The notes beneath the pieces are model-generated. The model worked only from the letters and a program-made list of their open reading frames with translations. It made no database searches and was not told where the DNA came from. Both the position numbers and the translations under genes were made by a program. Shown here piece by piece: positions 1 to 59,945 of a stretch of 64,000 nt of DNA. Every line of letters begins with the position of its first letter. The first letter of the stretch is position 1. Source of the DNA: Aquila chrysaetos chrysaetos (taxonomy: Eukaryota; Chordata; Aves; Accipitriformes; Accipitridae). Location: positions 3,410,001 to 3,474,000 of the forward strand of contig NC_044010.1 in assembly GCF_900496995.4 (NCBI RefSeq), in the 5' to 3' direction.

Positions 1-50774
<50,774 letters not shown>

Positions 50775-51805
50775 ACCGGTACCAAGCAGCCAGCTGCACA
50801 GGAAAAATCACCAGTAATTTGAGTCTTGCTCAGCAACACTGGTCACATTTGGAAAGAAAATTAAAAAGAGGAAAAAAAAAAAAAAAAACCAACAACAAAA
50901 AAAAACCAACAAACCAACCGACCTGTTCATTTTAGTGTTCAATTTTTTATTATTATTATTGTTGTTCTTATTTAACCTTGTAAAATATCTATAAATACAA
51001 ACCAGTTTCATTGTATTCTCACTCTGCAGGGTGTCCGGGGCAGGGGACTAGGTGGGGGGAGGAGGGAAAGCGGAGCAATACAACACACCAATGTCTCTCC
51101 CCTCGACAATCTCTTCATGTTGGAAGTTTGCTGTTGTGTACTTCAGAACCAGGACTCTTGCCTCATGCCCCCCTCCCACAACAGAAAGAAGGAAAAAAAC
51201 AAAACAAAACAAAACCCCAAACCTCATTCTCTGCTGAAGTTCGGTTTTTTTTGTTTTTGTTTTTTTTTTTTAACCTCTTTTTTTCTTTTCTTTTTAAGTG
51301 AAGTTTCGGACTTTGATGTAGTGCACAGCTTGAATTTGGTCGGGAGCTTAGCAGGGGTCATTCAACAGAGCTCAGCGTTTCTTGTCAGTGAATCCATATC
51401 CCAGGTTGTCTGAAGAACTGCCCCGGCTCGGTATGGGGAGCAGGCGACGTGGTAGGAAAATAGGTTGCCGTGGGGTGGGGGGGAGGGTTTGCCGTGTGTC
51501 TAAGGCTTGAACCGCTAGTGGAAGCCTTTCATTTTAAAAAAATCAGTGCTAGCGATGAAGAAACCTGCAGCTTCATTATGGGAAAAGTCTTACCCGAGTG
51601 GGTTATATATAATATAATACACACACATGCACGAACACAAGCGGTTAGCTTTACCGAAGCAGCTCCTTTGCCCAGCCGGAGCTCCTGCCCGGAGGCGGAG
51701 GCGGCCGGTCGGCTCCCATCTTCAGCAGAGAAGAGCGGACGAACAAAACCCTCGGAGGGGGCGGGGGCCCAGCCGGGGACGTTAAGGGACTTTTTGGAAA
51801 GCGGC

Positions 51806-51814
51806 CACTGTGAA
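51806..51814 (+). promoter_or_regulatory. Seed match for miR-128 and miR-27 (overlapping)
   Basis: The sequence CACTGTGAA holds an 8-mer match to the miR-128 seed (CACTGTGA) and an overlapping 8-mer for miR-27 (ACTGTGAA). Both families are conserved in birds. This is a seed match only, with no evidence of pairing beyond it. Confidence 0.35.
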
Positions 51815-52161
51815 AACTTGGTGGTTTTGGGTTTTTTTTTTTTTTTTTTTTTTTTTTATTCCTCCTCCCACCCCGCCCTGGCTCTCGATTTGAACAGGCT
51901 TCCCTTTCCCAAGGTGCGTACAGGAAAAGGACACCAGGGTTTATAATGTGAACTGTAACAGTCTACTGGTTTATTTTGTAATATTTTTTTTAACTGCAGT
52001 TTTTACTTGCAGGATGCCACATTCTCCGATAGTTTCGATTTTAAATCCACAGCTAGAATCTGTATTTAATTTCATCTTTTTTAACCTCTTGCTTTTTTTG
52101 ATCTCTATTTATTGATGCGCGTTGCCACGTCGCCATTATGTTTTTACATTGGTAGAATATT

Positions 52162-52167
52162 AATAAA
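52162..52167 (+). other. GSK3B: Internal poly(A) signal AATAAA in GSK3B 3'UTR
   Basis: AATAAA lies in an AT-rich context, with a GT/AT-rich stretch about 70 bases downstream (52236-52260). It could produce a shorter transcript with a 1.4 kb UTR. Use of this site is inference only. Confidence 0.45.
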
Positions 52168-52582
52168 ATACACATCCGAGTGCTCTCGACAGTAATTTGT
52201 ACCTGCTGACTTGTAGGAAAGCTGGCTATATATGAGTGTGTGTGTATATATATTATATAAATATATACATGTATACATAGATACAATACTGCTTTTTTTA
52301 TTTTGTCTACGATCTCGAAACAGTCTGACTGAAGCGTGAGGTGAATGCTTGTTCTAGTCCATCTGTTCAGGGTCCGGGTTTCCTCCCTGCGACGGCGCGT
52401 GGTGTGAGCATCCACGTCTCTCTTCCTGAAGTCAAAGCAATATTCCTCGGGAAAGGGTCAGGTGAGCGGCCGGACGCAGCCGCGGCGTAGAAACGAGACT
52501 TTCGGAGACCTGATCTTGTCGTAGGCTTGCGGTTGGTGTCCGCTGCGGCCTTATCCTCCTTCAGAGAAACCGTAGTCGCCTT

Positions 52583-52589
52583 TGGTGCT
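52583..52589 (+). promoter_or_regulatory. Seed match for miR-29
   Basis: TGGTGCT is a 7-mer complement of the miR-29 seed (positions 2-8), in the GC-rich middle of the 3'UTR. A single weak site, listed for completeness. Confidence 0.25.
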
Positions 52590-52934
52590 TATCGAGCTGT
52601 TATTTGACCTGCGGATCTCTAAGGCAAGCGGTTGTTTTTCGGGAACGCGCGGACCTTCGCGTGGCCCGGCGGTTGCCGGCGGTAGCGGCTTCGGCAAGCT
52701 CGGCAGCCACGGGGGCGGCAGGGGTTTTGCTCACGAGCTCGGTGTGTTTCCTCTTGTACCTTTTATGCTGTTGACGTGGGATTTTTTTTTTTTTTTTTTT
52801 TTTTTTGGAAAACTTTCTCTTAGCAGCCCTGGAGCTGACAAAAGCCCTGCCCTCTCCCTCCTGCCTGACACTCGGGGAGGGTTCGGGGAGGCAGGAGCTG
52901 TTTCAAGAGGTGAGTGACCACCTACCGTGAAACC

Positions 52935-52940
52935 AATAAA
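52935..52940 (+). other. GSK3B: Internal poly(A) signal AATAAA in GSK3B 3'UTR
   Basis: AATAAA occurs in accaataaaccctcatg. It would give a UTR of about 2.2 kb if used. No clear GU-rich element follows closely, so it is weaker than the distal site. Confidence 0.35.
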
Positions 52941-53491
52941 CCCTCATGTTTTAATCAATCCCTTGGCGATTTGCTATTGGGCACACAAACAAAAAAACAA
53001 AACAAAACAAATGGTTTTAAAGCTTTTTAGCTGTCATTAAATTCTGGCTGGCCGCAAAGGAAAGCACGCCCACGTTTAGAAACGGAAGGCTTTCCAAATC
53101 ATTACGTGCAACTTAATAGAAAGGGTTGAAGAGCATCTTAATGCGAGAGCTCGGCTAGTCGGTGTCCCGAAAGGTAAGTGCAGGAGCTTGGTTGACCCAG
53201 TGATCCAAATGGATGCAGGAGACTCAAAAAGTAGGACAGTGGCAGGGTATGGATCTGCTGTATAGGCGAGACTGCTGAAGCATCGGCCACAGACGCTGTT
53301 ATTTGGAGGCAGTAAATTACCGAGTCTTTTAAAAAAAAAAAAAAAAAAAAGTAATAAAAATAATGAAGAAAAATTGCTGCTTGTGCCAGGAAATGTGGCT
53401 TTTCTTCTTTTTTGTTTTATCTTTTTGCTTCAGACTGGCGGAGGGGAGTTAAGAGCGTTTCTCTCTGGTTTCGTGACTGTGCCGGCGTCTC

Positions 53492-53531
53492 TGTGTGTGT
53501 CTTGTGTGTGTGCGTGTGTGTGTGTGTGTGT
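53492..53531 (+). repeat. TG dinucleotide repeat in the 3'UTR
   Basis: A TG microsatellite with single interruptions (ctt, cg). UG repeats in RNA are binding sites for CELF and TDP-43 family proteins. Confidence 0.8.
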
Positions 53532-53647
53532 TAGGCTGGGGGGAGGGTTGGGGGCACCCCTCTGGTTTTCTTTCTTTTTTCAAGGATCATGGCAGGATCA
53601 CACACTCTTTTATACAAGTTAGATCCAGGTCTTTGAATAACCTTTTT

Positions 53648-53655
53648 TGTAAATA
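53648..53655 (+). promoter_or_regulatory. Pumilio-type element TGTAAATA
   Basis: TGTAAATA matches the PUM1/PUM2 consensus (TGTANATA) on the sense strand of the 3'UTR. Two more exact copies lie at 53769-53776 and 55919-55926. Binding is inferred from the motif only. Confidence 0.4.
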
Positions 53656-53768
53656 AGAAAAAAAAAAAAAAAAAACCAACAACAAAAAAAACAAAGCTCC
53701 TCACCAAATTCAAGCTTGTACATTATTATTTTTGGTTGTTTTTGAATTTTGAGTTTTATTGTTTTGTA

Positions 53769-53776
53769 TGTAAATA
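53769..53776 (+). promoter_or_regulatory. Pumilio-type element TGTAAATA
   Basis: This is the second exact TGTANATA match in the GSK3B 3'UTR, 113 bases after the first. Closely spaced Pumilio elements are more often functional than single ones. Confidence 0.4.
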
Positions 53777-54561
53777 TGTGGACCCAGGAACTGTTATTAA
53801 TGAGCAAAAAGTTACCGTTCAGGGCAGTGATTCTGTTTAATAATCAGACAAAATGTAGACGAGCTTTTTAAAGCCATATAGTTTTAACTCTGTACAGTAG
53901 GTACCGGCCTGTATTATTGTAACAATAACTCTAGCGATGTATAGTGTATCTATATAGTTTGGAGTGCCTTCGCTTCCATGATTTTTTGAATTTTATTTCC
54001 CTTTTTTTTTTCTTTTTTTTTCTTCCCTCCTCCTCCTTTATTAACAACGCCTCCCACCCCAAACCCGCATCTTTGCTCCCCACCCCCTGCTTTCTAACTC
54101 TTTGAGTGCTGTAAGGTTTCGGTGATACCCTGATCAGTAGCGGAACGAAAGGAAACCGTCTCCACCGTCATTCATTTCATTGGAGCCGTGGCTTTGTTCT
54201 GGATCTCTCCCAAGTTGCCCACCCTGCCCTCTCCTCCTCCCGCTAGCAGCGACCGGTTTCGTTCGGACACTTGCCCTAGCAGCTCATTTAGACTTTGCTC
54301 GTCTCTTTCCCCCCCCAAATCCTGCGCCCAGAAGTCGGCCGGGCGGCAGCAGCAGCTTCCCGAGGCTCGGCCTTTCCACCCTCCCTGCGGCTGTGCCGGG
54401 GGCAGCGGTCGGGCCCCGGCGAGCGGAAAGGACCCCCGGGGAGGGAAACCCCCCGCACCCCCCAGGGATGCTGCGCTGGAGGAGCGGGGGCATCGCTGTA
54501 GGAGACCGCGGTGGGTTTTTTTCTGCCGGGGGGACTTTCTGTTGCCTTTCTTCTCCCTATT

Positions 54562-54588
54562 CCCCCCCCCCCCCCCCCCCCCCCCCCC
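54562..54588 (+). repeat. 27-base C homopolymer in the 3'UTR
   Basis: The longest G/C run of the window, inside the GSK3B 3'UTR and so present in the long mRNA. Poly(C) in mRNA can bind PCBP/hnRNP K proteins. Its length is likely polymorphic. Confidence 0.8.
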
Positions 54589-55550
54589 GTTCCCCAAAGT
54601 CACTTTTGTTTTCTTGAGATGATAAGTTTAACATGACTCTTGATTTCTTGTGCCCAGCACGAAGGCCTTGTTTCTAAAACTAGTTTGCTTGTGTTTTACT
54701 ACCTTGTTAGTATTCCACATAAGATTGTCTTGAATGGGAAAACACTTAACTCTTTACCAAACCAAAGGTTGCTGTTTTATTTCGAAGCATCTCGTGTTCA
54801 TTCCAGTGAAGCAGAGGCTGCACTTTCTTTCTGATGACACGAAGGTCAGTGATGCCAAGCTGTTGGCGACAGTCCGCTCAGAGCTGTCCCTCTCTTCTTT
54901 TACTCTCTTTCGGGCTTGTTTTTTAACCCAGTCTGGTCTTGATCTGTCCTTTACGTCAGCCCTGCCTTGGCGTGGGTCTCTGAGCCGGACTGGATCACAG
55001 TCTGTCTCCCCCCACGGACACCCGATCAAGACGCTGGTGTTCTTTAATGTTAAACTTATCTACCTTGCTAGGGAAAAAAAAAAAAAAAAAAGAAAAAGAA
55101 AAAAAAAAGACCTGCAAAAGAAAATTGGCTGGTAGAAGATCCCCGAACACTTTGTCCCCTTATTTCGAAGCCAAGCTTTACCTAAAATAACAGCAGGTGC
55201 CTGCGACTCGCAACTTAAAATTTCCCCCCGGTTTTCAGTACTTGTAGAAGTCAAGCAGCCTGTCAGACTCGTACTCCTGTACTAGGAACCTCAGCCACCG
55301 CGGAGAAAAAGGAAAAGCCGATGAGGAAAAGCACAGTAGGGTATTCGGTCCGGGCTCTGCCTTTCGGAGACTGCCAGCGGGTACCCCTGGGGTGGCAGCT
55401 GATTTCCACGGGGCTCTCAGCCGGTTCTGGTCGTAGTTGGCTTCGTTTTGCAACACTGCAATAACGGCAAAACGACAGGAAAGGAAAACAGTACCTAAGG
55501 GGTTAGCTCGAGAAAAGTAGCTTCCTTGTGTTGGTCTTTCTCAATTTATT

Positions 55551-55592
55551 TTTAATATATATATATATAAAATATATTTATATATATATAAT
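55551..55592 (+). repeat. AT repeat in the 3'UTR
   Basis: An imperfect AT microsatellite (ttttaatatatatatata, then aaatatatttatatatat). The sequence can fold on itself and includes an ATTTA pentamer. Confidence 0.8.
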
Positions 55593-55806
55593 TTGCTTGC
55601 CTGTAAAATTTGCGTTCATTAATGTGTTGCTGATGGATCACTTGGGCCTGTACACACCAATTAGCGTGACCACTTCCATCTTAAAAACAGAAATCTAAAA
55701 ATATATATATATATTAAGGACTGTGGGTTGTATACAAACTATTGCATACACTTGTGCAAATCTGTCTTGATTTAAAGGAAAAGCAAAACCTGTATAACAT
55801 TATTAC

Positions 55807-55814
55807 TACTTGAA
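55807..55814 (+). promoter_or_regulatory. 8-mer seed match for miR-26
   Basis: TACTTGAA is the full 8-mer target of miR-26. GSK3B is a reported miR-26 target in mammals. The site is about 180 bases before the distal poly(A) signal, in AT-rich, accessible sequence. Confidence 0.45.
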
Positions 55815-55918
55815 TGCCTCTGTGACTGATTTTATTTTTTTTTTTTTCATTTTAAATATAAACTTTTTTTGTGGAAAGTATGCTTAATGTTTTATTATTT
55901 CCCCCGCCCCATTCCCCT

Positions 55919-55926
55919 TGTAAATA
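55919..55926 (+). promoter_or_regulatory. Pumilio-type element TGTAAATA
   Basis: This is the third exact match, about 60 bases upstream of the distal poly(A) signal, a favoured location for UTR elements. It is present only in the longest transcript form. Confidence 0.4.
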
Positions 55927-55966
55927 CGTTTTGTTCTGTGTGACTCGGTTCGGAAATAGTTAACTG

Positions 55967-55974
55967 GTACTGTA
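55967..55974 (+). promoter_or_regulatory. 8-mer seed match for miR-101
   Basis: GTACTGTA is the full 8-mer target of miR-101, 11 bases before the distal AATAAA. The surrounding bases match the conserved end of the mammalian UTR as I remember it, which makes the site more credible than a random match. Confidence 0.45.
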
Positions 55975-55984
55975 ATTTGCATTA

Positions 55985-55990
55985 AATAAA
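55985..55990 (+). other. GSK3B: Distal poly(A) signal AATAAA of GSK3B
   Basis: AATAAA in gcattaaataaaaagtag is followed within about 40 bases by a GT-rich element (aagtgtgtggtctttattt at 56028-56046). That is the layout of an efficient cleavage site. I infer cleavage near 56005-56020. It matches the position and sequence of the mammalian distal site as I remember it. Confidence 0.85.
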
Positions 55991-56010
55991 AAGTAGGTTA
56001 GCCTGGAAAT

Positions 56011-56754
56011 GAAATTTAAAAAATACCAAGTGTGTGGTCTTTATTTCAAAAACTTGCCCCTTTCTTTCCTCCTCCTCTCTCCCTTCTCTACCCCTTGTTC
56101 CTCACCCTCACGCCTCTTTCCACTCCGCAAGAATAGGTGGACGTGAATCTTTGTAATAATAATTAAAAGAAAAACCACAAGAAATAAGCATGTTTTCTTA
56201 AATAAGCTGTGTTATTCCATGCTATTTTTCAAGAGATGCCAGCTTGTCTATGATACCGTTTGATTTGATGGAGAGAGGAACCCTGGGACATAAATATTTC
56301 AAATTAAAACCAACCAATCTTCCTTTACCGTCCACCTATAGATACGAACTTAAGAACCTGTGTAAACTGCTGGCTTTGATGAATCCTGCACTCATGGTTG
56401 TTTGGGTTTGTTTTTGGTTTTGTTTTTTTTTTATCATTTGATCCCATTAGTAATGTTATTTGGTGGTGATCTGTAAAGTTTGTCGAGACCACGTCCAGTG
56501 GACCGTTCCTCCAGCAAATCAGCACGTAGCTATCTCTGAGTTGGGTTTCCGGTACTGGATAATGTATGTATTAAACATGACATGTCTATTAGCGCAAAAG
56601 AAAAAAGAAAAAAAAAAATAAATAAAAATCCTTTTTTGGGCTGGCTGACCTGGCCGAATCCATTCTGTCGCTATCCTAAAGGCTAGATGCGAGGTCATGT
56701 GACTGCTGCTTCAATAAAAACAAATTTATATTGCAAAGAGGCTCCTTTTGGTTT
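56011..56754 (+). other. GSK3B 3' flank
   Basis: AT-rich sequence between the main cleavage site and the CpG island. It holds the GT-rich downstream element (56028-56046), A-rich tracts near 56,598-56,630 and a late AATAAA. No gene seen. Confidence 0.7.
56713..56718 (+). other. Possible further-distal AATAAA
   Basis: A second AATAAA lies 730 bases beyond the main distal site, in tgcttcaataaaaacaaat, with GT-rich sequence following (tttggtttgttcg at 56748). It could end read-through GSK3B transcripts. It lies immediately before the CpG island. Confidence 0.3.
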
Positions 56755-57470
56755 GTTCGCGTGCCATGAGCCGCGGTCGTCCCCGTGAAACCTCCTCTGC
56801 TGGGCTCCTCCGGGCTGGAGCCTCCGCTCCGGAGCCGCTCCAGGAGAGGTGGGAGCTGAGTGGGAAGGGTTGTCCCCGAGGCTGCTCGGGGAGAGACCTC
56901 GGTTTAGGAGAAAGGCCGCCTGCGCCCAAATTTAGCCGGAGACGGGAGGAGAGGCTGCGGGTACCAAACCGGTGGGTGCGTTAGAAGGTCCGAGCGGGTG
57001 AAGCCCGGCGCTCCCCGCAGAGCCGAGGCGTCCCCCGCTCCCCGGAGGAGGCAGACGGCGGCGACGGGACGGTTGATGCCCTTGGTGGGTCCGCGCCGTA
57101 AGTCTCGCGTCGGGCTCCCTCCGCCCCCGCTTGCTGCTACGCGCCGGCTCCCCCGGACTGAGCCGTTTTGGGGGCTGTTCTCACCTTTCCCGGGTGCTGG
57201 AGCTGCACCCCTCAAAGCGGGTGCCAGCCCACCCCGGCTCGCTGTTTTGTTCAGCCTCTGCCGCTCCGGCAGGCGCCGGGACAGGGCCTGGGAAGCTGGG
57301 AAGCAACACAGGCGACCAGCTGCTGTCCCTTCGCTTAACGTCGGTCCCCCAGCGTCACCGGGGTTCGGGCTGCATCTAACTCGTGTGCCGAGACCGGGGC
57401 TGCTCTGCTCAACCGGTCCAGTTCCATCTGCAAAGGCATCGCTACCTGTACGGCACCTCGCTAGGTGAGT
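56755..57470. promoter_or_regulatory. CpG island directly downstream of GSK3B
   Basis: About 700 bases rich in CG dinucleotides (for example gagccgcggtcgtccccg, gacggcggcgacgggacgg, gccgcgcc-like segments) begin about 750 bases past the distal poly(A) signal. Such islands normally mark promoters. A frame opens at 56998 and stays open to 57468, where its stop is formed by the GTGAG of a donor-like ctag|gtgagt at about 57463-57470. Another donor-like gtaagt lies at 57098. A first exon on the + strand is possible, but no gene is recognised nearby. It could also be an intergenic GC-rich island or 3' end-associated. Confidence 0.4.
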
Positions 57471-57719
57471 TGGTTGATTTAAAGTTCACCGCTGATGGGG
57501 AGTTCATCGCAATCCTCAGTAATTTGGCGGGGGGTAACTATCCTTGGGCACTTTTCTTTTCTAGACGCACGTGCGCTGGGGTCTCCTGTCTCTCCCGACC
57601 TCCTCTCGCCGTGGACGCGAGCTGTGGGCTCTCTTTCTGCGCTGTCTTTGCACAGGAACCCCCTGCTCCAGTCTCGGGTCTCTCTTCTGAATGTCAGAGG
57701 CCCTTGACCAGGACCCAGT

Positions 57720-58320
57720 CACCTCCTCACTTCTTGCTAACCTGACTGGAAGGGGCTCTTCAGCTCCTTCACATCTTTCTAATCCTTTCAATTATATCTA
57801 TCTCCTCTATGGTTGTTTTTTACATGCTCCTTAAGCAGTGGGTACCAAAACCAGCCAGAGGTTTCCTACGACGGTCTCCCCAGTGTCAAATAAAGGCACG
57901 TAGAGACCATCTTGCAGCTGGTGCCTCTCTGTCTCCTTACCTGAGGATCACCTTCACCTTTCTGTGTGGAGGCTGCAGTTGTCCAGTTTATCCATCACTC
58001 CCTCCCCTTGTAATTCCTGCAAATGTTATCGCTGAGACTTTTATAGTTTCATCCCAATCACCCTTTTAAAAGATAGAATGAAAGGCCTTAGCATCAAGAG
58101 CCAATCCCCACACAACCTCCCAGGGAACAGTCATTCCATCACTGTTTCCCAAGTGAAAAATACCTTTCGAGACCTGTCTGTAAACCAGGTTCAAATCCAC
58201 TTAATTGTCAGTCACCAAAGCCTGATTTAAAATGCTAATCCAAACGCAAAGCAGTACCGAGCTGAATGCGGTACAAAAGTCTCCTCCACTGACGTGCTTT
58301 GTCTTTATCGACCAAACTTC
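57720..58320 (-). mobile_element. Fossil CR1/L3-clade LINE fragment, antisense
   Basis: Read on the + strand, the landmarks match the antisense of an ancient amniote CR1/L3-like LINE in the right order: ggtaccaaaaccagccagag, cggtctccccagtgtcaaataaagg, gcaaatgttatcgctgagac, gagacctgtctgtaaaccagg, gcagtaccgagctgaatgcgg and tgctttgtctttatcgaccaaactt. The last piece corresponds to the reverse-transcriptase codons for LVDK on the minus strand. The copy is broken by stops and frameshifts and encodes nothing now. The family assignment rests on memory of consensus sequences. Confidence 0.7.
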
Positions 58321-59654
58321 CAGCCATCTGGGTTGAAATTAAAAGTCGGCGTCAAGGCTACTGGCACCGTTTGTTATCTGGAAGGTGGCAGCTTTCAGGC
58401 TGCCGGTGGTAAGGTCCAAGTCGCTTTCTGCGCGAGAAGAACAAGAGCCACAAAGGAGGAGGGAAGCAAGCCGCAAAACGCGGAGGGGAGAGCGGGAGCA
58501 CCGCGGTTTGTGTCTGAAGCACGAAGGCCAGTTGCTTGGAGACGGCGAGCCCGGCAGATGGTACACGACCTCATTAGCCAGTCTTGAACCTCGCTTCCCT
58601 CCCTTGGCTCCGGGAAGGGCTTGGCTGGGTCGTCGTCCCGTCTTCCCTCGCTAGCCCTGGGGAGGGAGGTGGCATTCCTGGCGAGGGCAGGGCTGCCCCG
58701 TCTTTGCCGGCTTTGCTAAACCAGTCGTGCCCAAAGGCTGCAGGGTCAGACCCGACCTGCTGCCAAATCCGAGCTCTGGTGGGAAAGGAAGGCGCGTAGG
58801 TAGCAACGCCACGTGAGGCACGGCAGGAAAACCAGGCTCGTGTCTTGGTGTGAATGTCGTACAACTGCTGAGGCTTTGGAGCAGAGACCAGTTCCCCCAG
58901 TGCAACTCTTGCTGGTGCTCATCGCAGGTGACAGTGCTCAGGGCTGTAAGGGAGAGTTGGACTTTCACAGCAAACACCCGCCTTTGGTCAATGCAGGAAT
59001 GCAGTCCTGGATCTTGTTGCACACCCAGCTAACTCCTGACGTCCTGGCGCAGATGTTTTCTTCTTGGTATGTCCTACTGCCTTCTGAGAGTCTGCGTGCG
59101 ACCGGGTAGGTCTCCCATGTAGTCAGTGGAGCTAAAGCTTTCTCTTTCAGGGATTCCCTGCTCTCTGCATCACCCATCTCTGCTCGCGCTCTCCAGAGGC
59201 AAGGCTGGGTCCTCCAGGACAAGGTAAGTGGGGAACGAACAACCGCAGCAGGGTAGGCTGCCCAAGTCCAGGGCAGTCTGCAGAGCCTCCTCGCTTGCCA
59301 CAGAGTGAGAAAATGTGGCCGCGGGCAAACGAAACCTCATCCCCAGGCAGAGCTGCCTGGCAGAGGAGCCATGGGCAGGGACCTGGGGTCTGGGTACGTA
59401 ACAGATTGCTAAGTAGAAAGATGGAGGAGTTTGGGTTGGTTTTTTGGTTGGTTTTTTTTTTTTTTCCCCTAAGCAAAATTTTTAAAAACTGGTGGAATCC
59501 AGGCGTTAGAACAGGACTGTTCATCTTAGCTTGCTGCCTGAACGCCCTGTGCTTTACGCCACCTCCACGTGGTGAGCATTTGCGGGGTCCAGACGCCTGT
59601 CGCTGATGCAGGAATACGTGGCAGGTCTTGTCAGAGGGAAGCTGGGGCTGCAGG
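58321..59654. other. Intergenic, no recognised gene
   Basis: GC-moderate sequence between the fossil LINE and the CR1 copy. Frames of up to about 120 codons occur on both strands over the same bases, with no domain or splice pattern that I know. I looked for the 3' exons of NR1I2 on the minus strand and did not find them. Confidence 0.5.
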
Positions 59655-59945
59655 GAGCCGGGTCTCTTTTCCCAAGTAACAAGCGATAGGACAAGAGGAA
59701 ATGGCCTCAAGTTGTGCCAAGGGAGGTTTAGATTGGATATTAAGAAAAATTTCTTGACCGAAAGGGTTGTCAAGCACTGGAACAGGCTTATGGGAAGTGG
59801 TTGAGTCACCATCCCTGGAGGTATTTAAAAGATGTGCAGATGTGGCACTTGGGGACATGGTTTAGTGGTGGACTTGGCAGCATTACGTTAACAGTTGGAC
59901 TTGATCTTAAAGGTCCTTTCCAAGCTAAATGATTCTATGAGTCTA
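59655..59945 (+). mobile_element. CR1 LINE 3' end, little diverged
   Basis: A 290-bp CR1 copy with caagcgataggacaagaggaaatgg, the cctcaagttgtgccaagggagg block, ggttgtcaagcactggaacagg, gtggtggacttggcag and the end gattctatgagtctatg (two degenerate copies of the CR1 terminal 8-mer). It is closest of the three to a consensus I know, so probably the youngest. It differs in subfamily from the copies in intron 7. A 221-codon minus-strand frame across it is an artefact of this repeat. Confidence 0.93.

Larger units (their letters stand above)
50775..56010 (+). other. GSK3B: GSK3B 3'UTR (about 5.2 kb)
   Basis: The stretch from the stop codon to just beyond the AATAAA at 55985 has no introns that I can see. 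Its end (55900-56010) matches my memory of the 3' end of mammalian GSK3B mRNA. It is AT-rich at both ends, with a GC-rich middle (about 51,640-54,500). It contains A-rich tracts at 50871-50900 and 53657-53676, T tracts at 51832-51857 and 52781-52806, a TG repeat, a 27-C run and an AT repeat. The several open frames of 140-158 codons here are chance results of GC-rich, stop-poor sequence. The exact 3' end is inferred from the signal and not observed. Confidence 0.85.

Noticed and set aside
51470..51946. 158-codon open frame in the 3'UTR
   Set aside because: It follows the GSK3B stop in the same exon, contains a poly-Phe from the T tract and has no known motif.
54172..54622. Overlapping frames of 143-145 codons in three frames on both strands
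   Set aside because: They lie in the GC-rich, stop-poor part of the GSK3B 3'UTR and include translated C homopolymer.
58185..58200. ggttcaaatcc, like a tRNA T-arm
   Set aside because: No A box or acceptor stem around it; it belongs to the antisense LINE fossil.
59147..59812. 221-codon open frame on the minus strand
   Set aside because: Half of it is the antisense of the CR1 copy at 59655-59945; the typical antisense CR1 reading is visible at its start.
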